Positions 33,400-41,446 of a stretch of DNA of 64,000 bases are shown here, piece after piece; the stretch's first letter is position 1; each line of letters begins with the position of its first letter. A program made the translations under genes and the position numbers. Below the pieces are notes generated by a model, which was given only the letters and a program-made list of their open reading frames with translations, did no database searches and had not been told where the DNA came from. Origin of the DNA: JBQLZQ01 sp052168355 (GTDB lineage: Bacteria > Pseudomonadota > Alphaproteobacteria > DSM-16000 > Inquilinaceae); contig JBQLZQ010000016.1 in assembly GCA_052168355.1 (NCBI GenBank), forward strand, positions 1-64,000, given 5' to 3'.

Positions 33400-34818
33400 A
33401 TGTTCGATGGTCTGACGGGGCGGTTTGGCGACATTTTCGACCGGTTGCGTCGGCGGGGCAGCCTGTCCGAGGCGGATGTCGATGCGGCCATGCGCGAGGT
33501 GCGGATCGCCCTGCTGGAGGCTGATGTCGCCCTGCCGGTGGTCAAGGACTTTATCAACGGGGTCAAAGCCCGCGCCGTCGGGCAGGAGGTGCTGCGGTCG
33601 GTAACGCCCGGCCAGCAGGTGGTCAAGATCGTCCACGACCATCTGGTGGAGATGCTGGGCGGCAGCGTCGGCGCGGCGGAAACGCCCGGCCGGGCGGAGC
33701 CTGAGCTGAACCTCAATGTGGTTCCGCCGGCCGCCATCCTGATGCTGGGTCTGCAGGGGTCCGGCAAGACCACCACCAGCGCCAAGATCGCCCTGCGGCT
33801 GAAGACCCGACACAACAGGAAGGTGCTGATGGCGTCGCTGGACGTGCAGCGTCCGGCCGCGCAGGAGCAGCTCAAGATCCTGGGCGAACAGGCGGGCATC
33901 GCCACGCTGCCCATCGTCCCCGGCCAGCAGCCGGTGGCCATTGCCAAAAGGGCGATGGAGACCGGGCGCCTTGAAGGCTACGACGCCGTCATCCTCGACA
34001 CCGCCGGCCGGCTGGCCATCGACGAGGCGCTGATGGCCGAGGTGGCCTCCGTGCGCGACGCGGTGCGGCCGGCCGAATCCTTGCTGGTGGCCGACGCCAT
34101 GACCGGCCAGGACGCGGTCGCCGTGGCCATGAGCTTCCGCGACAAGGTGGGTCTGACCGGGATCGTGCTGACCCGGGTCGACGGCGATGCCAGGGGCGGT
34201 GCGGCCCTGTCGATGCGGGCGGTCACCGGGCAGCCCATCAAACTGATCGGCGTCGGCGAAAAGCTCGACGCTTTGGAAGGGTTTCATCCCGATCGCATCG
34301 CCGGACGCATCCTGGGCATGGGCGACGTGGTCAGCCTGGTGGAGCGCGCGGCCGAGACCATCGACCAGGAAGACGCCGAAAAGCTGGCCGCCAAGGTCCA
34401 GAAAGGCACCTTTGACCTCGAGGACATGGCCAGCCAATTGCGCCAGATGCGCAAGATGGGCGGGTTGTCGGGGCTGATGGGCCTGTTGCCGGGGGTGGGC
34501 AAGATGAAGGCCCAGATCAAGGACGCCAAGCTGGACGACGGCCTTCTGAAGAAACAGGAGGCGATCATCTCGTCGATGACGCTGGCCGAGCGGCGCAACG
34601 CCAAGATCATCCACGCCTCGCGCAAGCGCCGGATCGCCGCCGGGTCGGGCGTGACGGTGCAGGACGTCAACCGCCTGCTCAAGCAGTATCAGCAGATGAC
34701 CGACATGATGAAGCGGGTCCGGAAGATGGGGAAGAAAGGCATGATGCGTGGCGGCATGGGCGGAATGCTGCCGCCCGGTATGCCGCCCATGCCGCCGGGC
34801 CGGTTCCCCGGCGGCTGA
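33400..34818 (+). CDS. ffh: signal recognition particle protein Ffh
   Basis: 472 residues. The N domain begins MFDGLTGRFGDIFDRLRRRG. The G domain has GLQGSGKTTTSAKIA (G1), DVQRPAAQEQL, DTAGRLAIDEALM (G3) and LTRVDGDARGGAAL (G4). The C-terminal M domain is methionine-rich and basic (RRIAAGSGVTVQDVNRLLKQ for 4.5S RNA binding) and ends in a Met/Gly/Pro tail. It targets membrane proteins with FtsY. It opens the ffh-rpsP-rimM-trmD-rplS operon. The first G4 residue pattern is TRVD, as in other alphaproteobacteria. Confidence 0.98.
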   Translation: MFDGLTGRFGDIFDRLRRRGSLSEADVDAAMREVRIALLEADVALPVVKDFINGVKARAVGQEVLRSVTPGQQVVKIVHDHLVEMLGGSVGAAETPGRAEPELNLNVVPPAAILMLGLQGSGKTTTSAKIALRLKTRHNRKVLMASLDVQRPAAQEQLKILGEQAGIATLPIVPGQQPVAIAKRAMETGRLEGYDAVILDTAGRLAIDEALMAEVASVRDAVRPAESLLVADAMTGQDAVAVAMSFRDKVGLTGIVLTRVDGDARGGAALSMRAVTGQPIKLIGVGEKLDALEGFHPDRIAGRILGMGDVVSLVERAAETIDQEDAEKLAAKVQKGTFDLEDMASQLRQMRKMGGLSGLMGLLPGVGKMKAQIKDAKLDDGLLKKQEAIISSMTLAERRNAKIIHASRKRRIAAGSGVTVQDVNRLLKQYQQMTDMMKRVRKMGKKGMMRGGMGGMLPPGMPPMPPGRFPGG

Positions 34819-34893
34819 GGCCCAACCGTCCAGTGGTTTCCCGTATCTTGTTGAAAACTTAGAAAATCTCTCAAAACCGAAAGAAAGCGAACA

Positions 34894-35385
34894 ATGTCCG
34901 TAAAGTTGCGTTTGTCCCGTGGCGGCTCGAAAAAGCGCCCTTTCTACAACATCGTCGCCGCCGACACGCGGACCCCGCGGGACGGAAGGTTTATCGAGAA
35001 GATCGGCACCTACAACCCGATGCTGCCCCGCGACCATGACGACCGGGTGCGCCTGAAGGAGGAGAGGATCCGCTACTGGCTGTCGGTCGGCGCCCAGCCT
35101 TCCGACCGTGTGGCGCGACTGTTGGGCCAGGCCGAGATCGTGCCCATGCCGTCCTATCGCGAGACGCCGAACAAATCGGCGCCCAAGGCAAAGGCCCAGG
35201 AACGCGCGCGCGAAGCCGCGGAAGCCGCCGCGGCGGCCCAGGCCGCTCCCGAGCCGGAGCCCGCGGCCGAAGCCCCGGCGGAGGAGACGCCGGCCGCGGC
35301 TGAACCGGCCGCCGAAGCGCCGGCGGAAGACGCGCCTGCCGGCGACGCCGCCGGTCCCGCCGCCGAGGAGGACGCCAAGGGCTGA
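34894..35385 (+). CDS. rpsP: 30S ribosomal protein S16 with long acidic C-terminal tail
   Basis: 163 residues, about twice the usual 80-90. Residues 1-88 are standard S16 (KLRLSRGGSKKRPFYNIVAA, RDGRFIEKIGTYNPM, RYWLSVGAQPSDRVARLL). From about residue 95 the protein is a low-complexity Ala/Glu/Pro tail with repeated PAAE/APAE units. Similar, shorter tails occur in other alphaproteobacterial S16 proteins. The tail is likely disordered on the ribosome surface; a function is not known. Confidence 0.96.
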   Translation: MSVKLRLSRGGSKKRPFYNIVAADTRTPRDGRFIEKIGTYNPMLPRDHDDRVRLKEERIRYWLSVGAQPSDRVARLLGQAEIVPMPSYRETPNKSAPKAKAQERAREAAEAAAAAQAAPEPEPAAEAPAEETPAAAEPAAEAPAEDAPAGDAAGPAAEEDAKG

Positions 35386-35411
35386 CGGCTCTCAACCGCG
35401 GGGATCCGCCG

Positions 35412-35987
35412 GTGTCCGCGTCCCGGCCGGACAAGGTCTGCGTCGGCATGATCGCCGGCGTTCACGGGGTGCGCGGCCTGGTCAAGGTCAAGCCGTTCAC
35501 CGCGGACCCGGAGGGGGTCACGGCCTATGGGCCGGTCACCGACGACCGCGACCGGCCCATTCGGTTGGATCTGCAATCCATGCTCAAGGGGCAGTGGCTG
35601 GCCCGGATCGACGGGATCGGCGATCGGACCGCGGCCCAGGCGCTGACAGGGACGCGGCTTTATGTCGATCGGTCGCGCCTGCCAGAGCCTGAGGAGGAAG
35701 AGTATTATCACGCGGATCTTCTGGGCCTGATGGCGGTGACGCCCGATGGCAAGGCGCTGGGCCGCGTGGGTGCGGTGCATGATTTCGGGGCCGGTGACGT
35801 GCTGGAGATCGTGCCCGACGCCGCGACCGCCGAGGCGGGGGCCGACACCATGCTGGTTCCGTTTACCCGCGCGGCCGTGCCCAGCGTCGATTTAGCGGCC
35901 GGCCGAGTGGTTGTCGATGTGCCGGACGAGGTCGTGGCCGGGCCGGAGGCGGCATCCGGCGCGCCGGCGGCGGGTCGGGCGCGATGA
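35412..35987 (+). CDS. rimM: ribosome maturation factor RimM
   Basis: 191 residues from GTG 35412. The N-terminal RimM barrel has VGMIAGVHGVRGLVKVKPFT, and the C-terminal PRC-barrel has EEEYYHADLLGLMAVTPDGK and ILV-like TMLVPFTRAAVPSVDLA. It assists 30S head assembly near S19. It lies 26 bases after rpsP and overlaps trmD by four bases, keeping the canonical order. Confidence 0.95.
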   Translation: MSASRPDKVCVGMIAGVHGVRGLVKVKPFTADPEGVTAYGPVTDDRDRPIRLDLQSMLKGQWLARIDGIGDRTAAQALTGTRLYVDRSRLPEPEEEEYYHADLLGLMAVTPDGKALGRVGAVHDFGAGDVLEIVPDAATAEAGADTMLVPFTRAAVPSVDLAAGRVVVDVPDEVVAGPEAASGAPAAGRAR

Positions 35988-36796
35988 CCGCCAACGCGCA
36001 GGCCCCGGCATGGTCGGTGCGGGTGGCGACCCTGTTTCCGGAGATGTTTCCGGGCCCCCTGGGGCTCAGCCTGGCCGGAAAGGCGCTGGATCGTGGGGAT
36101 TGGGTGCTTGAAACGGTGGACATCCGGGCCTTTGCGCGCGATAAACACCGCTCCGTCGACGACACCCCGTTCGGGGGCGGCGCCGGCATGGTCATGCGCC
36201 CCGACGTTGTCGATGCCGCTTTGTGCGCCGCCCGTTGGGGGCAGGTGCCGAAGGGGACGGGGCGGTCGCCGGGGACGGTTTTGGAAGCCGGCCGGGTCGT
36301 GTATCTGACGCCGCGCGGCCGGGTCTTCGACCAGGCCATGGCGCGGTCCTTGCTACGGGACCGGACGGTTGTTTTGTTGTGCGGACGGTATGAAGGCGTC
36401 GATCAGCGCGTGCTCGACGCCCACGATGTTGAGGAAGTCAGCCTCGGAGACTTTGTCCTGTCGGGCGGGGAACCGGCCGCCTTATGTGTGATCGACGCGG
36501 TGGTGCGCCTTCTGCCCGGGGTGATGGGCAACGAAGACAGCGCCGGCGAAGAGAGTTTCGGGGAAGGTTCCGGCACCGGTTTACTGGAATATCCCCATTA
36601 TACCCGCCCGGCCGTCTGGGCTGGTCATGACGGGGTGGAACGAACGGTGCCGGAGGTGCTGGTCTCGGGACATCACGCAAAGGTCGAAAGATGGCGTCGG
36701 GACCAGGCGGAACGCGCGACGCGCGATCGCCGGCCCGATCTTTGGGCCCGACGCGCCGCTCACGGCGCGGGGGGCTCGGGCCAAGGGCGGATCTGA
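35984..36796 (+). CDS. trmD: tRNA (guanine37-N1)-methyltransferase
   Basis: 270 residues. A SPOUT-class methyltransferase with trefoil-knot SAM site VVLLCGRYEGVDQRVLDAHD and EVSLGDFVLSGGEPAALCVI. Substrate-binding DDTPFGGGAGMVMRPD and the C-terminal tRNA-binding domain (YPHYTRPAVWAGHDG) are present. It makes m1G37 and prevents +1 frameshifts. Its start overlaps rimM by four bases. The C-terminal 25 residues are Arg/Ala-rich. Confidence 0.97.
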   Translation: MTANAQAPAWSVRVATLFPEMFPGPLGLSLAGKALDRGDWVLETVDIRAFARDKHRSVDDTPFGGGAGMVMRPDVVDAALCAARWGQVPKGTGRSPGTVLEAGRVVYLTPRGRVFDQAMARSLLRDRTVVLLCGRYEGVDQRVLDAHDVEEVSLGDFVLSGGEPAALCVIDAVVRLLPGVMGNEDSAGEESFGEGSGTGLLEYPHYTRPAVWAGHDGVERTVPEVLVSGHHAKVERWRRDQAERATRDRRPDLWARRAAHGAGGSGQGRI

Positions 36797-36869
36797 AGGA
36801 TGCGGGCGGGCGCCTGTCTCGGGCGCTCCCTATATGTTTTTTGAGTTGGGCGACGAAAGGTTTGGGACC

Positions 36870-37271
36870 ATGAACATCATCGAGAAAATCCAACACGAGC
36901 AGATCGACACGCTGACCAGCCAGCGCCCGGTCCCAAACTTTGGTCCCGGCGATACGGTGCGGGTCAACGTCAAGGTGGTCGAGGGGACGCGGGAGCGGGT
37001 CCAGGCCTATGAGGGCGTGTGCATCGCGCGCAAGAATTCCGGGATCAACAGCGCCTTTACGGTCCGCAAGATCTCCTATGGCGAGGGGGTGGAGCGGGTG
37101 TTTCCCCTTTACAGCCCGCGCATCGATTCGATCGAGGTCGTGCGCCGGGGCGATGTGCGCCGGGCCAAGCTGTACTATCTGCGCGAACGGCGCGGAAAGT
37201 CGGCCCGTATCGCGGAAAAGCGCGACATGCGGCCGCGCAAGGGGGCCACGGACAGCGTCGCGGAAAGCTGA
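36870..37271 (+). CDS. rplS: 50S ribosomal protein L19
   Basis: 133 residues with the L19 signature: FGPGDTVRVNVKVVEGTRER and GVCIARKNSGINSAFTVRKI, then SYGEGVERVFPLYSPRIDSI. The family core ends near residue 115 (YYLRERRGKSARI). L19 lies at the 30S-50S interface. AAAGG is ten bases upstream of the ATG. It closes the SRP/ribosome operon; leuC follows after 171 bases in which I see no clear terminator. Confidence 0.97.
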   Translation: MNIIEKIQHEQIDTLTSQRPVPNFGPGDTVRVNVKVVEGTRERVQAYEGVCIARKNSGINSAFTVRKISYGEGVERVFPLYSPRIDSIEVVRRGDVRRAKLYYLRERRGKSARIAEKRDMRPRKGATDSVAES

Positions 37272-37442
37272 TCGGCCGCCGGCGCCATCCCGCCACACTC
37301 TCGACCCGGCGTCTTGTTCGCCGGCGGGGGTGACAATTTTGCAACAAAGCAGGCTTTTCCAGACCTTGCCGGCGGCGTAGTGTCCTGTTCCCCGGGCCGT
37401 GCCCGGTGAGCTTGCCCCGTTTCGCCTTCAAGGATGTCCATC

Positions 37443-38864
37443 ATGGCCGCGCCGCGTACGCTTTTCGACAAGATCTGGGACAGCCACGTCGTTGACCGGC
37501 AGGACGGCGACACGGCGCTTCTCTACATCGACCGGCACCTGGTTCACGAGGTCACCAGCCCCCAGGCGTTCGAGGGGCTGAGGCTTGCCGGGCGCCGGGT
37601 GCGGCGGCCCGACGCGACGCTGGCCGTGCCCGACCACAACGTCCCGACCTCCGATCGGTCGCAGGGCATCGCCGATCCCGAAAGCCGCCTCCAGGTCGAG
37701 ACCCTGATGGAGAATTGCCGGGATTTCGGCATCCCGGTCTTTGCCATGGACGATGTGCGTCAGGGCATCGTGCATATCATCGGGCCGGAGCAGGGCATGA
37801 CCCAGCCGGGCATGACCATCGTCTGCGGCGACAGCCACACCGCCACGCATGGGGCCTTTGGCGCGCTTGCCTTTGGGATCGGCACGTCGGAGGTGGAGCA
37901 TGTGCTGGCCACCCAGACCCTGATCCAGCGGCGCGCCAAGAATATGCGCATCACCGTCGACGGCGCGCTGCCGGCGGGGGTCACCGCCAAGGACCTGATC
38001 CTGGCCATCATCGGCGCCATCGGAACCGCTGGCGGTACCGGTTACGTGATCGAATATGCCGGGGAAGCGGTACGCGACCTGTCGATGGAAGGCCGCATGA
38101 CGGTCTGCAACATGTCGATCGAGGCGGGGGCTCGGGCCGGCCTGATCGCGCCGGACGAAACCACGTTCGCCTATCTGAAAGGGCGGCCGATGGCGCCCCA
38201 GGGCGAGGACTGGCCGGCGGCGCTGAACTATTGGCGCACATTGCCGTCCGATCCCGGCGCCGTCTATGACAAGGAAATCGTGTTGGACGCCGCCGATATC
38301 GCCCCCGGCGTCACCTGGGGCACCAGCCCCCAGGACGTGGTGCCGATCACCGGGGCGGTGCCGCGGCCCGAGGACATCGCCGATCCGGCGCGCCGTCGCG
38401 CCGTGGAACGGGCGCTGGACTATATGGGGCTGACCGGCGGCACGCCGATGGCCGACATCGCCGTCGACAAGGTCTTCATCGGGTCATGCACCAACGGCCG
38501 CATCGAGGATCTGCGGGCGGCGGCCGAGATCGCGCGCGGCCGCAAGGTCGCGGCCGGCGTCTACGCCATGGTCGTGCCGGGATCGGGGCTGGTCAAGGCG
38601 CAGGCCGAACGGGAAGGGCTCGACGCGGTTTTCCGGGACGCCGGTTTCGATTGGCGCGAACCGGGATGTTCGATGTGTCTGGCGATGAACGCGGACAAGC
38701 TGTCGCCGGGGGAACGCTGCGCCTCCACGTCCAACCGGAACTTCGAGGGGCGCCAGGGCCGGGGCGGACGCACCCATCTGGTCAGCCCAAGCATGGCGGC
38801 GGCGGCGGCGGTCACCGGCCGCCTTGCCGACGTCCGCGCGCTAACCTCCGCCGTCGAGGGGTAG
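37443..38864 (+). CDS. leuC: 3-isopropylmalate dehydratase large subunit
   Basis: 473 residues, normal length. The [4Fe-4S] ligands are in FIGSCTNGRIEDL and EPGCSMCLAMN (C-x2-C). Substrate and cluster motifs GDSHTATHGAFGALAFGIGT and RNFEGRQGRGGRTHLVSP are intact. It isomerises 2- to 3-isopropylmalate in leucine synthesis. ATG 37443 was chosen because AAGGA lies eight bases upstream; the in-frame ATG at 37434 is too close. leuD does not follow, since the next gene is on the other strand, so leuD must be elsewhere. Confidence 0.97.
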   Translation: MAAPRTLFDKIWDSHVVDRQDGDTALLYIDRHLVHEVTSPQAFEGLRLAGRRVRRPDATLAVPDHNVPTSDRSQGIADPESRLQVETLMENCRDFGIPVFAMDDVRQGIVHIIGPEQGMTQPGMTIVCGDSHTATHGAFGALAFGIGTSEVEHVLATQTLIQRRAKNMRITVDGALPAGVTAKDLILAIIGAIGTAGGTGYVIEYAGEAVRDLSMEGRMTVCNMSIEAGARAGLIAPDETTFAYLKGRPMAPQGEDWPAALNYWRTLPSDPGAVYDKEIVLDAADIAPGVTWGTSPQDVVPITGAVPRPEDIADPARRRAVERALDYMGLTGGTPMADIAVDKVFIGSCTNGRIEDLRAAAEIARGRKVAAGVYAMVVPGSGLVKAQAEREGLDAVFRDAGFDWREPGCSMCLAMNADKLSPGERCASTSNRNFEGRQGRGGRTHLVSPSMAAAAAVTGRLADVRALTSAVEG

Positions 38865-38926
38865 CCGCCTGACCGACCGCGAAGGTCCGGAAATGCGTCT
38901 GTAGGGCCGCCGCCCGGACCGTACGG

Positions 38927-40090
38927 TCAGCGCACGTAGAGGTGCACTTCGTTGCCCTGAACGTCGGTCGCGGTGGCCGCCAAGGTGATGCGGCGGGCCG
39001 GCAGGCCCATGTCGACCAGCGTACGCAGGACGTCCTCGGCATGGTCGCGCGCCCGGTTGGACGAGATGGCGACATCGCTGGCCGATCCGGCGCCTGGGCT
39101 GACCGCGACCAGATCGAACTGGGCTTCGGGCCGGCGTTCCAGGGCACGGCTGACGGCCTGATAGACGGCCTGCTGATACTCCACGTCCGGCCGGTCGAAG
39201 CGGATCACCACCAACGGGCGCTGCCCGCTTTCCGGCCCGATGGTTTCCGGCCGCGGCGGCAGGGAGGCCTGGGGCGCGGTGCTGATGAACGTCCGGTTGG
39301 CCAGGCTGGAGCCGTAAAGCTCGCCATTGGTGATGGCCAGCCGCAGGGTCTGCAGGTTGGCCCGCTCGGAATTGAGGTAGATGGTCTGGCGGGTCACGTC
39401 GTCCGACAGTTCGTTGAGCAGCCGGTCGATCAGCACGACGGTGCGGCTGACCTCATCCTCCAGCGCCGCCAACTGCAGGTGATCCTGCTCCACCGCGCCG
39501 GCAAGGCCGTAGGTGGCGCGCACGGATTCCAGCAGGAAGGCGGCCAGGGAGTTGTCGGCGGCCACCTGGGTCGCCAGATTGTTCATGCGGGCGATGTCGT
39601 TGGTGATCTGGTCCAGCTCGACCTGCGCCTCGGTCCACTGGGACACCAGGATCGGGTTGCCCGGCGTGGTGCCGACCTGCAGCCGCGCGCTGATGGCGGC
39701 GACCAGCGCGTAGTAGCCCTGGGCGTCCTCGATGGCGCTGGCGCGGACTTCCTGAAGCTGCTCGCTGTGCGTGCCGACACCGTTCTGCAGGTCCCGCAGC
39801 TCGGCCTGAAGCTGGTTTACCCGGCGGCCGACCGCTGTCCCCGTCTCGGGGCCCGGCGTCAGGATCGACGGCGTGAACGCCGCGTCGCCCAGGGGCAGGC
39901 CGCCAAGCCCGGTGCCTTGGTCCTCACGAACGGCGCCGGTTGCCGTGGTCTTGGCGGCAACGGGCTGCGCGCGGTCCACGGCCAAGGCGGACCAAGGTGT
40001 GCTCGAACCACCCTCGCATGCGGCGACGGCCAGCACCGATCCTATGAGCAGCGATCGGCAGAGGGCCGGACAGGTCGCGATATTGAACAT
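38927..40090 (-). CDS. OmpA-like lipoprotein with a coiled middle
   Basis: 387 residues. A lipoprotein signal ends at Cys25 (LIGSVLAVAAC). A helical, probably coiled-coil region covers about 85-260 (RRVNQLQAELRDLQNGVGTH, EDEVSRTVVLIDRLLNELSD). The C-terminal 110 residues resemble an OmpA/MotB peptidoglycan-associated fold: VVIRFDRPDVEYQQAVYQAV, then NRARDHAEDVLRTLVDMGLP. The usual N-x2-L-x2-R-A pattern is only partly kept. It probably sits on the inner leaflet of the outer membrane; its function is unknown. Confidence 0.75.
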   Translation of the reverse strand: MFNIATCPALCRSLLIGSVLAVAACEGGSSTPWSALAVDRAQPVAAKTTATGAVREDQGTGLGGLPLGDAAFTPSILTPGPETGTAVGRRVNQLQAELRDLQNGVGTHSEQLQEVRASAIEDAQGYYALVAAISARLQVGTTPGNPILVSQWTEAQVELDQITNDIARMNNLATQVAADNSLAAFLLESVRATYGLAGAVEQDHLQLAALEDEVSRTVVLIDRLLNELSDDVTRQTIYLNSERANLQTLRLAITNGELYGSSLANRTFISTAPQASLPPRPETIGPESGQRPLVVIRFDRPDVEYQQAVYQAVSRALERRPEAQFDLVAVSPGAGSASDVAISSNRARDHAEDVLRTLVDMGLPARRITLAATATDVQGNEVHLYVR

Positions 40091-40473
40091 CGGCGCCAGC
40101 TATCCTTTGGTTAACGAGTATCTACCGTATAGCATGGATTTCATAACAAAAGCTTACGGATAAAGCTGCGTTTCCGAAGATCCGCGCACCGGTTTGGATG
40201 GTAATGGGCCCGGAGTCGCGAAACAAGGAAGTTGGCGGTGAGCGGCCGCTGAGCCCTGTAATCGGGGCGGGTCCGCACGAGAAGAGCGCTTCGGACCCCC
40301 GGCGATATGCCAGTAATATTCGACCGTTATTCCATAAGGCGCGGATGGCAGGCCCTTGCGGGGCCAATGGCCATTTGCTAGACAACCCAACCGCTGGGTG
40401 GTGATCGACGCGCACGGTCCACCGACCGGGCGGCGCACAGGCGATTCCAATTCGTCGAATCGTCGGCCCTTGG
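40091..40473. other. 383-base intergenic region before tRNA-Arg(ACG)
   Basis: No convincing gene. The left 80 bases are AT-rich and should hold the promoter of the lipoprotein gene on the minus strand. A hairpin GGGTCCG/CGGACCC (40269-40298) lies in the centre without a T-run. The right part presumably carries the tRNA promoter; I could not define -35/-10 boxes with confidence. Confidence 0.5.
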
Positions 40474-40550
40474 GCACCCGTAGCTCAATTGGATAGAGCA
40501 CCTGACTACGAATCAGGAGGTTGGAGGTTCAAGTCCTTCCGGGTGTGCCA
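40474..40550 (+). tRNA. tRNA-Arg(ACG)
   Basis: A 77-base cloverleaf. Acceptor GCACCCG (40474-40480) pairs with CGGGTGT (first pair G-U), then discriminator G and encoded CCA. Anticodon stem CCTGA/TCAGG encloses CTACGAA with anticodon ACG at 40508-40510; A34 would be deaminated to inosine by TadA so that CGU, CGC and CGA are read. T arm GGAGGTTCAAGTCCTTCC. Confidence 0.97.
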
Positions 40551-40698
40551 ATATTGGCCGGGCTTACCATTCCGGCCATGGCGTCGTGGGCCGCCTGGCC
40601 CCTGCCGTCACGCGATACCCTCCCGTCGGCGGCCGATTGGATGCCGCCAAAAAGGAAAGCCCGCCAAAAGACGGACTTTCCGGGAGGAGAGCATCATC

Positions 40699-40791
40699 AT
40701 GGAGAACCGGTCGGAGTTTCCCATGGATTGGTTAATTTTTCCTTTACGACCGGTGGTTCGATTGGTTCCCGCGCACCGCAATCATGGATAG
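40699..40791 (+). CDS. possible 30-residue leader ORF overlapping ycgN
   Basis: ATG 40699 is preceded by a very strong ribosome site (GGGAGGAGA, 40682-40690). The product would be MENRSEFPMDWLIFPLRPVV followed by RLVPAHRNHG, with its stop eight bases inside the YcgN-type gene, so translation could be coupled. No family is recognised. It may be a small protein, a regulatory leader, or just the ribosome site of an older gene. Confidence 0.35.
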   Translation: MENRSEFPMDWLIFPLRPVVRLVPAHRNHG

Positions 40792-41227
40792 CCGGCCTTT
40801 CTGGCAGACCAAGACGCTGGTCCAGATGACGGCGGTGGAGTGGGAGTCCCTGTGCGACGGGTGCGGCAAATGCTGCCTTCTCAAGGGCGAGGACGAGGAT
40901 GGCGGCGGCTATATCTATACCGATGTGGCCTGCCGCCTGCTCGACCTTGGGACGTGCCGCTGCGGCAACTACGCAGAGCGCACCCGCCATGTGCCCGATT
41001 GCGTGGTGCTGACGCCCGACAGCGTCGCCACCCTCGGCTGGATGCCGTCCACCTGCGCCTACCGGCTTTTGGCCGAGGGAAGGGACCTGCCGTGGTGGCA
41101 CCCGCTGGTGTCCGGGGACCCCGAGACGGTGTATCTGGCCGGCGTGTCGGTCCGCCACCGTATCGTGTCCGAGACGGAGGTCGACGACGACGATCTGGCC
41201 GACCATATCGTCGACTGGCCCGCCTGA
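40784..41227 (+). CDS. YcgN family (UPF0260) cysteine cluster protein
   Basis: 147 residues. The conserved cysteines are in CDGCGKCCLLK, DVACRLLD and CRCGNYAERTRHVPDCV, followed by WMPSTCAYRLLAEGRDLPWW. The arrangement of C-x2-C-x2-CC suggests a metal or Fe-S site. The family is widespread in proteobacteria and its function is unknown. It is a single gene between tRNA-Arg and a small convergent membrane protein gene. Confidence 0.92.
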   Translation: MDSRPFWQTKTLVQMTAVEWESLCDGCGKCCLLKGEDEDGGGYIYTDVACRLLDLGTCRCGNYAERTRHVPDCVVLTPDSVATLGWMPSTCAYRLLAEGRDLPWWHPLVSGDPETVYLAGVSVRHRIVSETEVDDDDLADHIVDWPA

Positions 41228-41250
41228 CACTGTCTGCGTGTCTTGAGACT

Positions 41251-41403
41251 CTAGCGCCTGTCGCTGGGATCCCGGTCCCGGCTTTTGAGCACCAGGTACA
41301 TCAGCCCGCCATTGACCACCGCCACACCGACGATCCCGACCGCCAGGGCGATCCAGCCATGCATGCTGAGGTTCATGTCGGTGAGGTTTCGCAACGCATC
41401 CAT
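41251..41403 (-). CDS. small single-helix membrane protein
   Basis: 50 residues: a polar start (MDALRNLTDMNLSM), one membrane helix (WIALAVGIVGVAVVNGGLMY) and a charged tail KSRDRDPSDRR, so the tail would stay in the cytoplasm. Both ends fit a real small protein, but the ribosome site (GGAAAGA) is weak. It lies on the strand of, and 43 bases downstream from, the Rieske oxygenase gene and may be co-transcribed with it. Function unknown. Confidence 0.55.
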   Translation of the reverse strand: MDALRNLTDMNLSMHGWIALAVGIVGVAVVNGGLMYLVLKSRDRDPSDRR

Positions 41404-41446
41404 GTGAAATCTTTCCCGAGGTCGGGTCGGCGGGGCGTCGGCCGGG

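Noticed and set aside
38920..38936. GACCGTACGGTC palindrome between leuC and the lipoprotein gene as a regulatory site
   Set aside because: It lies at the 3' ends of two convergent genes and is only 12 bases, without supporting context.
40269..40298. Small RNA before tRNA-Arg(ACG) based on a seven-pair hairpin
   Set aside because: No promoter or T-run was convincing; the hairpin alone is expected by chance at this GC content.
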